The notes beneath the pieces were generated by a model. The model worked only from the letters and a program-made list of their open reading frames with translations, was not told where the DNA came from and did no database searches. A program made the position numbers and the translations under genes. 64,000 nucleotides of DNA from Betaproteobacteria bacterium (GTDB lineage Bacteria > Pseudomonadota > Gammaproteobacteria > Burkholderiales > SG8-41), in assembly GCA_021730905.1 (NCBI GenBank), contig JAKFYK010000029.1:1-64000 (forward strand). The letters are read 5' to 3'. Below are positions 50,612 to 59,155 of the stretch, in pieces. Position 1 is the first letter of the stretch. Each line of letters opens with the position of its first letter.

Positions 50612-51391
50612 ATGGATCTCGAACTGAAGGGACTCACGGCACTGGTCACCGGCGCCTCGCGCGGCATCGGCTTCGCTGTCGCACAGGCTTTCGCGCGCGA
50701 AGGCTGCCATCTGCACCTGGCCGCGCGTACAGCGGTTGATCTCGACGCCGCACGCGCGAAGATACTCGCCGAAAGCACCGTGAATGTAACGTGTCACACG
50801 CTGGATCTCGGCGTCAGCGCCAACATCAACGAACTTGCGAAACGCTGCGGTAATGTGGACATACTGGTCAACAACGCCGGCGGCATTCCTTCCGGCTACC
50901 TGCCCGACATCGACGAAGCACGCTGGCGCGCATCGTGGGAACTCAAGGTGTTCGGTTACATCAATCTCACGCGCGAGATTTACCGCGGCATGTGCGTGCG
51001 CAAGCGCGGCGTCATCGTCAATGTCATTGGCGTCGCGGGTGAACGGCTACGGCAGGATTACATCGCCGGCGGCACCGGCAACGCGGCGCTGATGGCGTTT
51101 ACCCGCAACCTCGGCGGCGACAGCGTCGATCATGGCGTGCGCGTGGTGGGCGTGAATCCCGGGCAGATCGAAACCGACCGGCTGCGTGTGCGCCTCGAAA
51201 AACGCGCTGCTGCGGAACTCGGCGACAAGAATCGCTGGCTGGAACTGGTGGAAGATCCTCCGCTGGGACGGCTGGCGCGGCCCGACGAGGTGGCAGATTC
51301 GGTCTTGTATCTCGCTTCCGCTCGTGCATCGTACATCAGCGGCACCATACTCACCGTGGACGGCGGGCGCGCGGTGCGGCATGCTACCTAA
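50612..51391 (+). CDS. short-chain dehydrogenase/reductase-fold protein lacking the catalytic Lys
   Basis: Protein of 259 aa. Cofactor motif TGASRGIG (residues 13-20) and NNAG (87-90) are normal for classical SDRs, and the C-terminus ISGTILTVDGG is typical. At the active site Y150 is present (RQDYIAGGTGN), but the Lys four residues on is G154, and the Ser strand reads VNVIGVAGE without Ser. So ordinary hydride-transfer catalysis is doubtful; a lyase, hydratase or binding role is possible. The stop lies 13 bp before the Bug gene start, giving an SDR-Bug pair. Confidence 0.87.
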   Translation: MDLELKGLTALVTGASRGIGFAVAQAFAREGCHLHLAARTAVDLDAARAKILAESTVNVTCHTLDLGVSANINELAKRCGNVDILVNNAGGIPSGYLPDIDEARWRASWELKVFGYINLTREIYRGMCVRKRGVIVNVIGVAGERLRQDYIAGGTGNAALMAFTRNLGGDSVDHGVRVVGVNPGQIETDRLRVRLEKRAAAELGDKNRWLELVEDPPLGRLARPDEVADSVLYLASARASYISGTILTVDGGRAVRHAT

Positions 51392-51404
51392 GGTGAAAAA
51401 GGCC

Positions 51405-52385
51405 ATGTCGTCGCGCTGGCTGACCGTGTTATGGGTTCCCGCCCTTGCGGGAACGGCAACGCTATTGAGCACGCCTCTGGGTGCGCAGTCGTACCCCTCG
51501 AAGCCGGTACGCATCATCGTGCCGTTCCCGCCCGGTGGCGGTGTGGACGTGGTCGCGCGCGTGGTGGGACGCAAGCTGTCGGATACGCTGGCGCAACCGG
51601 TGATCGTCGAGAATCGCGGCGGCGCGGCAGCTACTCTGGGGGCTGATGTCGTCGCCAAAGCGCCGCCCGACGGCTACACCATCGGCCTGTTCACCAGCAC
51701 GCTGCTGATGACGCCAGCACTGCAAAAAGTACCCTACGACACGGCCAGGGATTTCGCGCCTGTTATTTTGTTCGCGACCGTGCCGAACATACTGGTAGTT
51801 CATCCATCGCTGCCGGCAAAAAATTTGCAGGAGGTGATGCAACTCGCACGCGCGCGGCCGGGCGAACTCACGCACGCCACATCCGGGCCGGGCAGCGTGC
51901 CGCATCTGATGATGGAACTGCTGCGCACCATGGTGCCGCGCTTTGACATCATTCATGTGCCATACAAGGGTAATGCGCAGGCCATCAACGACCTGTTGGG
52001 CGGCCATGTCACCATGCATATCTCTTCCATGCTCTCCGCCAAGCCATATTTCGCGAGTGGCAGACTGCGCCCGATCGCCGTCACCAGCGGCAAACGCTCG
52101 CGGGCGGCGCCCGACGTTCCTACCTTCGCGGAATCGGGCGCGCGCGGCTACGACGTCAGTTCGCTATGGGGATTTTTGGCGCCCGGCCAAACCTCGCCGG
52201 AAATCGTCAATCGCCTGTACGGCGATATCGGCAAAATTCTGCGCTATCCAGATGTCAACGAGCAACTCGCCGGACAGGGCGCTGACATTTCCGGCGCCAG
52301 CCCGCAGGAGTATGCAGCGGCGATGAAAACAGAACTGGCGAAATGGCCGAAGGTTGTGGCTGCGGCGAAAATACGGGCAGAGTAA
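51405..52385 (+). CDS. Bug/TctC-family periplasmic solute-binding protein
   Basis: Exported receptor of 326 aa. ATG 51405 has AAGGTG upstream; an ATG at 51381 overlapping the SDR stop is an alternative. The signal peptide contains VPALAGT, encoded by a perfect hairpin repeat, and ends near LGAQ. Marks: YPSKPVRIIVPF, PPGGGVDVVARV, ENRGGAAATLGADVVA, VPYDTARDFAPV, HVPYKGNAQA, APDVPTFAESGARG. Downstream of the SDR-fold gene, likely one transcript. Confidence 0.93.
   Translation: MSSRWLTVLWVPALAGTATLLSTPLGAQSYPSKPVRIIVPFPPGGGVDVVARVVGRKLSDTLAQPVIVENRGGAAATLGADVVAKAPPDGYTIGLFTSTLLMTPALQKVPYDTARDFAPVILFATVPNILVVHPSLPAKNLQEVMQLARARPGELTHATSGPGSVPHLMMELLRTMVPRFDIIHVPYKGNAQAINDLLGGHVTMHISSMLSAKPYFASGRLRPIAVTSGKRSRAAPDVPTFAESGARGYDVSSLWGFLAPGQTSPEIVNRLYGDIGKILRYPDVNEQLAGQGADISGASPQEYAAAMKTELAKWPKVVAAAKIRAE
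51435..51454 (+). repeat. hairpin repeat inside a Bug signal-peptide sequence
   Basis: GTTCCCGC and GCGGGAAC form a perfect 8-bp stem with the loop CCTT. It looks like the abundant GGGTTCCCGC...GCGGGAA extragenic repeats but is read in frame as VPALAGT. Confidence 0.6.
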
Positions 52386-52453
52386 CCTGCAGTGCGGATC
52401 GGGACCTGTTAACACCGTATACGAAGCTCAGCACTCGCGATTTTGGCGCGAAG

Positions 52454-52702
52454 TTACCGCCCAAAATGGGTTTCCTCCGATTCCTCGGTCATAAGGAACA
52501 ATCGATATTCCCGCGCGCCGAAATCACTGACGATCATCATGCGGTTGTGCTCTGGTGATGCGGGCTCTTCTATCCGATACTTCATCGGCACGGGCCTTTC
52601 ATTCTCGAAAAATTTTTCCCAGTAGGCCTGACCCCAGCCGTCGGCATCCCGACCGTACTTGAAGAACATCTCCTTGAACTGTTGCTTGGAAACTTCTTTC
52701 AT
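52454..52702 (-). CDS. small conserved-looking hypothetical protein
   Basis: An 82-residue cytosolic protein with CAGGAAA before ATG. Sequence rich in aromatic and acidic residues: FKYGRDADGWGQAYWEKFFENE and PASPEHNRMMIVSDFGAREYRLFLMTEESEE. I have the impression of similar small proteins in other betaproteobacteria but cannot name a family. It sits alone between a Bug gene on the opposite strand and a tandem Bug pair. Confidence 0.65.
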   Translation of the reverse strand: MKEVSKQQFKEMFFKYGRDADGWGQAYWEKFFENERPVPMKYRIEEPASPEHNRMMIVSDFGAREYRLFLMTEESEETHFGR

Positions 52703-52815
52703 TTTCCTGAAAGCTCAGCAAAAGTTGGGGCACCCGGCCGGACTTTGCGTCATATTGAGCAGCCGCAGTGACAATGGACACTGACTATTTGATACGTTGG
52801 ATTTTGCCGCTCCTG

Positions 52816-53814
52816 TTACTCCGGTTTGATCCCCGCGGCCTTCGCCACCTTCGCCCATTTTTCTGTTTCCGCACGCATGAAAGCACCGAATTCCTCCGGC
52901 GTGCCGGCCACCACCTGACTGCCGTCATTGGCGAGCCGCTCCATGATCTCGGGCGTGCGCAGTATTGCTACGGCTTCCTTGTTCACACGCAGAATGATGT
53001 CGCGCGGTGTTCCCGTGGGCGCGACCAGCCCGTACCACTGCGCCGATTCGTAGCCTGGCACGCCGGCCTCAGCTATCGTTGGAATGTCCGGCGCACCCGG
53101 AACGCGTGTTGCACTGGTGACCCCTAGCGCGCGCAAACGGCCCGCGCGCACGTTCGATATCGTCCCCAGCATGGACGCCACCGTGACCGGCACATGACCG
53201 GACACCACCGCGATAATCGATTCGCCGCCGCCGCGATACGGCACGTGATACAGGCGCGTTCCTGTCATATACAGAAACAACTCCATGCCCATCTGCGGAT
53301 TGGTGCCGAATCCCGGCGATGAGTAATTGATGACGCCCGGCTGACGCTTCGCAATCGCTACCAGCTCCTTCACCGTTTTCACCGGAAACGACGGATGCAC
53401 CACCAGCAGCAATGCCTGCTTCACCGCCTGCGTGATCGGCGCGAAATCGCGCAGCGCGTCATACGGCACTTTCCTGAACGTGGCGGGGTTGATGGCCAGC
53501 GTGCTGATGCCCATGCACAGTGTGTAACCATCGGGCGGCGCCTTGGCGGCGATCTCATGACCGATCATGGTGCTGGCTCCCGCGCGGTTTTCCACTACCA
53601 CCTGCTGGCCCAGCCGTTCGGACAATCCCGGCGCCACCGTGCGCGCCACCACGTCCGCGCCGCCCGGCGGCGAGGTGGCGACGATGATGCGTATCAGGCG
53701 TGACGGCCAGGCCTGCCCTGAGCCTGACGAAACGGATTGCGCAGTTGCCAACGGTGCGATACCCGCCAGTAACAGGCAACCCACCCAGGCCGGTTCGATC
53801 ATAACCCTCGTCAC
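52816..53814 (-). CDS. Bug/TctC-family periplasmic solute-binding protein
   Basis: Exported receptor of 332 aa, second of a tandem pair. GTG 53814 overlaps the upstream Bug stop (GTGA); ATG four codons on is an alternative. The signal peptide ends around LATAQ and is followed by SVSSGSGQA, the repeat-derived stretch, then WPSRLIRIIVAT. Marks: PPGGADVVARTV, ENRAGASTMIGHEIA, VPYDALRDFAPI, HVPYRGGGES, APDIPTIAEAGVP. Lys of HVPYKG is Arg here. Confidence 0.93.
   Translation of the reverse strand: MTRVMIEPAWVGCLLLAGIAPLATAQSVSSGSGQAWPSRLIRIIVATSPPGGADVVARTVAPGLSERLGQQVVVENRAGASTMIGHEIAAKAPPDGYTLCMGISTLAINPATFRKVPYDALRDFAPITQAVKQALLLVVHPSFPVKTVKELVAIAKRQPGVINYSSPGFGTNPQMGMELFLYMTGTRLYHVPYRGGGESIIAVVSGHVPVTVASMLGTISNVRAGRLRALGVTSATRVPGAPDIPTIAEAGVPGYESAQWYGLVAPTGTPRDIILRVNKEAVAILRTPEIMERLANDGSQVVAGTPEEFGAFMRAETEKWAKVAKAAGIKPE
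53711..53731 (-). repeat. dispersed repeat in a Bug signal-peptide region, copy 2
   Basis: Two mismatches from the copy at 6383-6403, on the coding strand of the Bug gene; encodes S-S-G-S-G-Q-A before the mature WP. Confidence 0.65.
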
Positions 53815-54797
53815 GGCGCCTTCAACCCCGCCGCCCGCGCCACTTCATCAAAAGTCACCAGCATGCCGCGCAGTATCTTGTCGAATTCCTCTGGCGTAGT
53901 TGGCGCAGGTACAAAGTCGATAGCCTCCATCTGCTTCTTGACGTCGGGCATGTCGAGCACGCGGGCGACATCCCTGCTAATTTTGTTAATGATAGGACGC
54001 GGCGTTTTCGCGGGCACCATCAGTGCGTGCGACGCATCGCGGCGAAATGTCGGCAAAAGTTCGTACATGGAGGGAACATCCGGCAACAAGGGCGAGCGTT
54101 TCGGCGTCACCACCGCCAGCGCTAGCAGGCGACCGTCCTTGATCATGCCGAACGCCGGGCCCAAACCCGGGAAACCATAATGGACGCGGCCGGCGAGTAT
54201 TTCAATCAGCATTTCCGGCTGCCCTTTGAACGCGACGTGCGTGGTTTTTATTCCGGCAGACATGCGAAAACGCTCCGCTGTCAGGTGTATGCCGCTGCCC
54301 GCGCCAGCCGAACCGAACAAGATCTTGCCGGGGCGCTCGTTCGCGAGCGCTATGAGTTCCTTGACCGACTTGACGCCAAGCGATGGATTAACCACCAGCG
54401 CGCCGGTTGAATAGCCGATCTGCGTCACGCTGGCAAAATCTCGCAGCGGATCGTAGCCAGCGTTCGATCGCAACACCGCGTTGATCGCGAACGATGCGGA
54501 AATCACCAGGATGGTATAACCGTCAGGCGTGGCCTGGGCCGCCATGGACGAAGCGATCGAACTGCCGGCGCCCGTGCGATTTTCGATTACCACCGGCTGT
54601 CCCCACATGTCCGAGAGTTTGGGCGCCAGCAAGCGCGCCGAAATATCCGTCGCACTGCCGGCAGAGAAACCGACGATCATGCGTACCGGCCGCACGGGCC
54701 AGGCCTGTCCTGAGCCTGTCGAAGCGGTCTGCGCGCTCGCTGTTGGAACGACACCAGCCACAAGCAACAACCACAAACAAAATCCCCATTTCGCCAT
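53811..54797 (-). CDS. Bug/TctC-family periplasmic solute-binding protein
   Basis: Exported receptor of 328 aa, first of the tandem pair; GGAGG precedes ATG. Signal peptide to about residue 22 (TASAQ), followed by the repeat-derived TASTGSGQA and WPVRPVRMIVGF. Marks: SAGSATDISARL (loop lacks the usual PGG), ENRTGAGSSIASSMA, AGYDPLRDFASV, HVAFKGQPEM, LPDVPSMYELLP. Strong deviations in all pocket loops and an unusual C-terminal half mark it as the most divergent Bug of the window, so the ligand probably differs. Confidence 0.9.
   Translation of the reverse strand: MAKWGFCLWLLLVAGVVPTASAQTASTGSGQAWPVRPVRMIVGFSAGSATDISARLLAPKLSDMWGQPVVIENRTGAGSSIASSMAAQATPDGYTILVISASFAINAVLRSNAGYDPLRDFASVTQIGYSTGALVVNPSLGVKSVKELIALANERPGKILFGSAGAGSGIHLTAERFRMSAGIKTTHVAFKGQPEMLIEILAGRVHYGFPGLGPAFGMIKDGRLLALAVVTPKRSPLLPDVPSMYELLPTFRRDASHALMVPAKTPRPIINKISRDVARVLDMPDVKKQMEAIDFVPAPTTPEEFDKILRGMLVTFDEVARAAGLKAP
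54703..54723 (-). repeat. dispersed repeat in a Bug signal-peptide region, copy 3
   Basis: Identical over 21 bp to the copy at 6383-6403, coding sense, encoding S-T-G-S-G-Q-A before the mature WP. Confidence 0.7.
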
Positions 54798-54926
54798 ACA
54801 TCCTCCGCGTAGCCGCCGGAAATTCCAGCGATTCGCGGTTTAGTTTAGGCCGATGTGCACGCGTGTCAATCCCGGTGCGAATTATGCTAGAACCTATTTC
54901 ACAATTATTTGCGTGAAGGAGTGTTC

Positions 54927-56360
54927 ATGAGCATTGCAACAATCACCACGACGATACTACGCGGTATGGTCAAAGCCGTGCTTTGGCTCGTTGGAACAGT
55001 TGTTGTCCTTGTCGTCGTGTTTGTCGTGGTGCTGGTCGCGATCAATGCACTGGACGAGCGTCTTGCGCCTGATGCGCAGGCTTTGATGGCGCCCGTTCCC
55101 CAGTCCGCAGTCAGCGACGCCAATGGTTACGTCGAGTTTCTCGGATTTGATGCGCCCGAGGGACAGACCACGCGTGAGTTCGGGATGGAAAAACTGCAAG
55201 CATACCGCGCGCAGGAAACGCCGGGCGCTCCCAAGTTCACTGATGCAAAAGTCACCATTGTTCCCGGTGGTACCACTAAACTGCTGGACCAGGATGCTGC
55301 GTGGTGCCGTCCCGAGATCGCGGATTGCCTTGCCAGAAGTGCAGCCGATGCAATGTTGCCCGCACTTTTGAAAAAATACGCCAAAGGGCTGGAGCGCTAC
55401 CGCGCCATCCGCGACAAACCTGAATATTCGCAGTTATACATCCCTGCGCGGAGCGGTTCGGGATCCCCCTCCTTTGGGGCGCTTACCTACGGACATCTGG
55501 TTTCGCTGCTCGATGTGGCGCAGAAGCTTAACGCAGGCCAGTTCGACGACGCAGTAGCCGAACTGGAGAAAGAAATGGCTTTTCATTTCCGTGCGGCTGT
55601 CGGCGCCCGCAACATGGTGGACCAACTGGTGGCCGGCGCCATGCTGGCGCGCGACGCCTTGTTCATATCCGAGGTATTCCGGACAAGGCGCGACGCAATG
55701 GCACCGTACCGGGCGCGAATTGCCGCGATGCTCGATTCCCCGTCGCCGCGGGCATTCAGTATCACCGAGGCGTTGCGGAACGAAACCCGTTTGCAAATTT
55801 CATTCGCAAGCGATCCGGATTGGACGATGGAGGACAGGGAGCGCGAGCTTTTGATGGAGAAAAAAACGTCAACGTGGTGGGTCTTGCTGAGGAAATTTGC
55901 ATACAGGCCGAACGCAACAGCAAACCTTATCGCCGAGGACTACCGCTTCAAGGAAGGCGTTACAAAGGCACCTGCCACGGCATTTGACGCTGCGGAGGCG
56001 GACGAAAAAGCACGCGTGAATTTGAAAGCGGTACCGGGATGGGATTGGATCGTCAATCCCGCCGGCAAGATTCACGCCCCTTCGGATATTTCACACTACG
56101 TCGCGCGTATGCACGACACTGCCGCATTGCTGAAACTGGTATCGCTGCAACTTGCCTTGTATGAAAAAGCGCCCTCAGCGGATGCCGTCGCGACGGTACT
56201 TGCAGGCAAAACAGGCAAGGCATTTGCCAACCCCTACACCGGAAAGCCGATGGACTTCGATGCGAAATCAAACACGCTCTTCTTCGTACCGCGGGGGAAC
56301 GGCGGCTGGATCCGCGAATTAAAAACCCGCTTCAATGGAAAGATCGCAGTCGCGCTGTAA
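54927..56360 (+). CDS. membrane-anchored protein of unknown function
   Basis: Protein of 477 aa from ATG 54927 with GAAGGAG upstream. A single N-terminal membrane span (VLWLVGTVVVLVVVFVVVLVAI, about residues 17-38) is followed by a large helical, probably periplasmic domain. It contains CRPEIADC, a likely disulfide loop, and a repeated helical pattern (LVSLLDVAQKLNAGQFDDAVAELEKEMAFHFR). No catalytic motif is recognised. It stands alone, convergent with the Bug gene at 56386. Low similarity to anything I can name. Confidence 0.75.
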   Translation: MSIATITTTILRGMVKAVLWLVGTVVVLVVVFVVVLVAINALDERLAPDAQALMAPVPQSAVSDANGYVEFLGFDAPEGQTTREFGMEKLQAYRAQETPGAPKFTDAKVTIVPGGTTKLLDQDAAWCRPEIADCLARSAADAMLPALLKKYAKGLERYRAIRDKPEYSQLYIPARSGSGSPSFGALTYGHLVSLLDVAQKLNAGQFDDAVAELEKEMAFHFRAAVGARNMVDQLVAGAMLARDALFISEVFRTRRDAMAPYRARIAAMLDSPSPRAFSITEALRNETRLQISFASDPDWTMEDRERELLMEKKTSTWWVLLRKFAYRPNATANLIAEDYRFKEGVTKAPATAFDAAEADEKARVNLKAVPGWDWIVNPAGKIHAPSDISHYVARMHDTAALLKLVSLQLALYEKAPSADAVATVLAGKTGKAFANPYTGKPMDFDAKSNTLFFVPRGNGGWIRELKTRFNGKIAVAL

Positions 56361-56385
56361 AACCTGTTGCCGGCATGGCACAAAC

Positions 56386-57363
56386 CTATTCCGCCCTGAT
56401 CCCCGCCGCGCGAATGAGCTTGCCCCATTTCTCGATATCGCTTTTCAGAAACGCGGTCAGTTCTTCCGGCGTGCCGGGCGCGGGCTCCGCGCCCTGCGAT
56501 ATGAGCCACGTGCGCACCGCGGGCGCATTGATGATACCCACCATGTCACGATTCAATATGCGCACGATGTCCGGCGGCGTGCGCGCGGGCGCGAACATGG
56601 CAAACCAGGTGGACGCATCGAATCCGGGGAATCCCGCTTCGGCCACTGTCGGAATCTCGGGGGCGCCGGCAAAGCGGTTTTTGCCCGTGGTGGCGTACGC
56701 CTTGACTTTGCCCGCCTTGACCTGCGGCAGTGCAATGGGCACCGGCACTCCGGAAAGCTGCACTTCGCCGCTCATCACCGCGGTGGTGGCAGCGCCTATC
56801 CCCTTGTACGGCACATGCACGAATTTCAGTCCGGCGGTGTGATTGAGCAGCTCGAAATTCAGATGCCCCGCGCCGCCCGCGCCGCCCGTGGAATAGTTGA
56901 TCGCACCGGGACGCGTTCTCACATATTCAATCAACTCCTTCATGCTGCCCGGCGGCATCGATGGATGCGCGATGATAATCAGCGGCACGTGCGCATAGTG
57001 CGTGATCGGCGCGAAATCTTTCAGCGGATCGTAAGAAAGTTTTTTGTACAGGCTCGGTGCGGCAGCAAACGAACCGTGCTGTCCGAGATGCACGGTGTAG
57101 CCGTCGGGCGCCGCCTTCATGGCAATTTCCGCCGCGATCACCGCACCGGCGCCAGAGCGGTTTTCAATCACCACCGGCTGACCCCAGCGTTCGCTCAGCC
57201 GTTGCCCGAGATAACGCGCGAGCAAGTCGCCGCTGGTGCCGGTGGAGGCGGCTATGATGCGCACCGGCTTGGTAGGATATTGCGCAAGCGCAAGCGAGGC
57301 TGCGCCAAGATACAGCGTTAATGTAAGTATTTGTTTAAAAACAATATTTATGCATCTCTTCAT
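56386..57363 (-). CDS. Bug/TctC-family periplasmic solute-binding protein
   Basis: Exported receptor of 325 aa. ATG 57363 overlaps the stop of the racemase-family gene (ATGA). The signal peptide MKRCINIVFKQILTLTLYLGAASLALAQ includes a junction motif in frame (FKQILT). Mature part: YPTKPVRIIAAS, TGTSGDLLARYL (no PGG loop), ENRSGAGAVIAAEIA, LSYDPLKDFAPI, HVPYKGIGA, APEIPTVAEAGFP. Paired with a maleate isomerase-like enzyme, so maleate or a related dicarboxylate is a possible ligand. Confidence 0.93.
   Translation of the reverse strand: MKRCINIVFKQILTLTLYLGAASLALAQYPTKPVRIIAASTGTSGDLLARYLGQRLSERWGQPVVIENRSGAGAVIAAEIAMKAAPDGYTVHLGQHGSFAAAPSLYKKLSYDPLKDFAPITHYAHVPLIIIAHPSMPPGSMKELIEYVRTRPGAINYSTGGAGGAGHLNFELLNHTAGLKFVHVPYKGIGAATTAVMSGEVQLSGVPVPIALPQVKAGKVKAYATTGKNRFAGAPEIPTVAEAGFPGFDASTWFAMFAPARTPPDIVRILNRDMVGIINAPAVRTWLISQGAEPAPGTPEELTAFLKSDIEKWGKLIRAAGIRAE
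57324..57340 (+). repeat. AT-rich junction motif, copy 16 (inside coding sequence)
   Basis: TAAGTATTTGTTTAAAA on the plus strand, antisense to the Bug gene, 20 nt inside it, just past the racemase/Bug overlap. Confidence 0.72.
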
Positions 57364-58046
57364 GTCGATGCCTGCGTGGTTACCACACGCTGCGCGCGGC
57401 GCGCCGTGACTTGTATCGACGAGAAAGTCGGCCGCCCAAACTCGCGCTCGAGGTCGCCGAGAACTTCATACGTCGGCAATTGCGAACAGCCGATGAACAT
57501 CGCTTCGCAATCATCGTCCATGGTTTCGCGCGCGAGCTTCGCCACCTGATGCGATTCGATGCGGCCCAGTTCATCGGTGTTCTGCGCGTAAAAACTGTTG
57601 AAGCGTTTCACCGCTATGCCGCCATCGGCAAGAAACGCTTTCAACTGCGTGTTCACCGCGTCGGGATACGGCGTCACCAGCGCAATTTTGGTGGCGCCAA
57701 TGTCCTGCAACGCCAGCACCATCGAACGCGCGGTAGTGACGACGTTTTTTCCGGTAATCGCGGCGAGATCACTTTGCAGCGCCGCATCGCCCGCAGGCCC
57801 GGAAATAAAACCCGCCGCCGTGCAGCCGTAAGCCACCACATCCACGGCGGGGTCGTCGAATGCCTTCGCCAGCGTGAGCGCCTGCGCCACGTACTCAGGC
57901 AGAGACTCCTTGGTCAGCAGTCCTTTGCCGCGCGGTATGCGCTGCGTGGAACAGGTCGAACCTGCCGGCAGCCACGCCAGTAATTCGCGCTCCATCGTGG
58001 TGTTGTTGATCGGCACCATCAGGCCTACACGCAGTGCGTCGGACAT
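57360..58046 (-). CDS. maleate isomerase-like Asp/Glu racemase-family enzyme
   Basis: Enzyme of 228 aa. Both catalytic Cys are present: C75 in VVAYGCTAAGF and C187 in FIGCSQLPTYEV. The N-terminal VGLMVPINNTTMERELLAWLP matches maleate cis-trans isomerase and arylmalonate decarboxylase-like proteins, where the Asn after the Pro binds a substrate carboxylate. Probable reaction: maleate to fumarate or a related isomerisation. AAGGAGC precedes ATG. Forms an overlapping pair with a Bug gene, mirroring the racemase-Bug pair at 236-2008, but here with an intact cysteine pair. Confidence 0.86.
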   Translation of the reverse strand: MSDALRVGLMVPINNTTMERELLAWLPAGSTCSTQRIPRGKGLLTKESLPEYVAQALTLAKAFDDPAVDVVAYGCTAAGFISGPAGDAALQSDLAAITGKNVVTTARSMVLALQDIGATKIALVTPYPDAVNTQLKAFLADGGIAVKRFNSFYAQNTDELGRIESHQVAKLARETMDDDCEAMFIGCSQLPTYEVLGDLEREFGRPTFSSIQVTARRAQRVVTTQAST

Positions 58047-58118
58047 GCTTGCTCCTTTGCGGCGATCGCTGGATTTACCATCTTATCGTACCGCGAAAAA
58101 TCACAGGCGGATTGACGG

Positions 58119-59078
58119 TTAATCCGCTTTGACGCCTGCGCGCTTGACTACGTCGGCCCACTTCACCGCATCTTTCCTGATTTGAGCGGCAAACTGCTCG
58201 GGCGTTCCGCCCACAAGATCAACGCCAAACACGACATATTTTTCTTTCACATGCGGCAACGCTATCGCCGCGTTAAATTCCCTGTTCAGCCGTGCCACGA
58301 TGGCTTGCGGCGTGCCTGCCGGCACCACGATGCCGCCCCACGAAATGGATTCAAAACCCGGCATCCCGGATTCAGCCACCGTAGGCAAGTCCTGAAACGA
58401 CGCGACGCGCTTGTCGCTGGTCACCGCGATCCCCTGAAGTTTTCCCGACTTTACGTACTGGCCGACGGAATTGATATTTTCAAACATCAGGTGCACGCGA
58501 CCGGCAATCACGTCGGTGAGGGCGAGCGTGGCCGCCTTGAACGGAACGTGTGTCATCTGGATGCCGGCCATGAGTTTGAACATCTCGCCGGTCAGGTGCT
58601 GGCTTGCCCCGCTGCCGGTGGAGGCATACAAAAGCTTATCGGGATTGCTCCGGGCAAAGTCAATCAATCCTTTGACCGACGTTACCGGCAGCGACTTCGA
58701 CACCGCCAGCAAATTCGGCGTCGAGGTAATCTGCATCACCGCCTGCAGTTCCCGATCGGGATCATAGGGCAGCTTCTGCACGCTGCGCTGTATCGAAATC
58801 GGGCCTATCGTCCCGTAGCCCATGGTGTAGCCGTCGGGCGTAGCCTTCGCCATCATCGTCGTTCCTATCACCGAGCCGGCACCCGGCCGGTTATCCACCA
58901 CCACCTGCTGGTTCATCTGCCGGGTCAGCTCCGCCGCAAAAATGCGCGCCGTGATATCCGGCCCGCCGCCAGGTGCGGACGACACGATAGAACGTATCGG
59001 CCGGTCAGGATAGGCGGCAATAGCCGTTGATGTACCGAGCCAGGACAACAAGCTCACCGCAACAAGCAATTTTTTCAT
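58119..59078 (-). CDS. Bug/TctC-family periplasmic solute-binding protein
   Basis: Exported receptor of 319 aa with GGGAGG before ATG. Signal peptide to about residue 21 (TAIAA). Marks: YPDRPIRSIVSS, APGGGPDITARI, DNRPGAGSVIGTTMMA, LPYDPDRELQAV (KDF replaced by REL), HVPFKAATLA, FQDLPTVAESGMP. It lies between the BNR propeller gene and the maleate isomerase-like gene on the same strand, all with gaps below 80 bp, so co-transcription is possible. Confidence 0.93.
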   Translation of the reverse strand: MKKLLVAVSLLSWLGTSTAIAAYPDRPIRSIVSSAPGGGPDITARIFAAELTRQMNQQVVVDNRPGAGSVIGTTMMAKATPDGYTMGYGTIGPISIQRSVQKLPYDPDRELQAVMQITSTPNLLAVSKSLPVTSVKGLIDFARSNPDKLLYASTGSGASQHLTGEMFKLMAGIQMTHVPFKAATLALTDVIAGRVHLMFENINSVGQYVKSGKLQGIAVTSDKRVASFQDLPTVAESGMPGFESISWGGIVVPAGTPQAIVARLNREFNAAIALPHVKEKYVVFGVDLVGGTPEQFAAQIRKDAVKWADVVKRAGVKAD

Positions 59079-59155
59079 GACCGCCTCCCTTGTGAACTGG
59101 CGATGCCCGCGACAAATACAGCCGGCCAGGTTATTACCCGGTCAGGATAGATACC

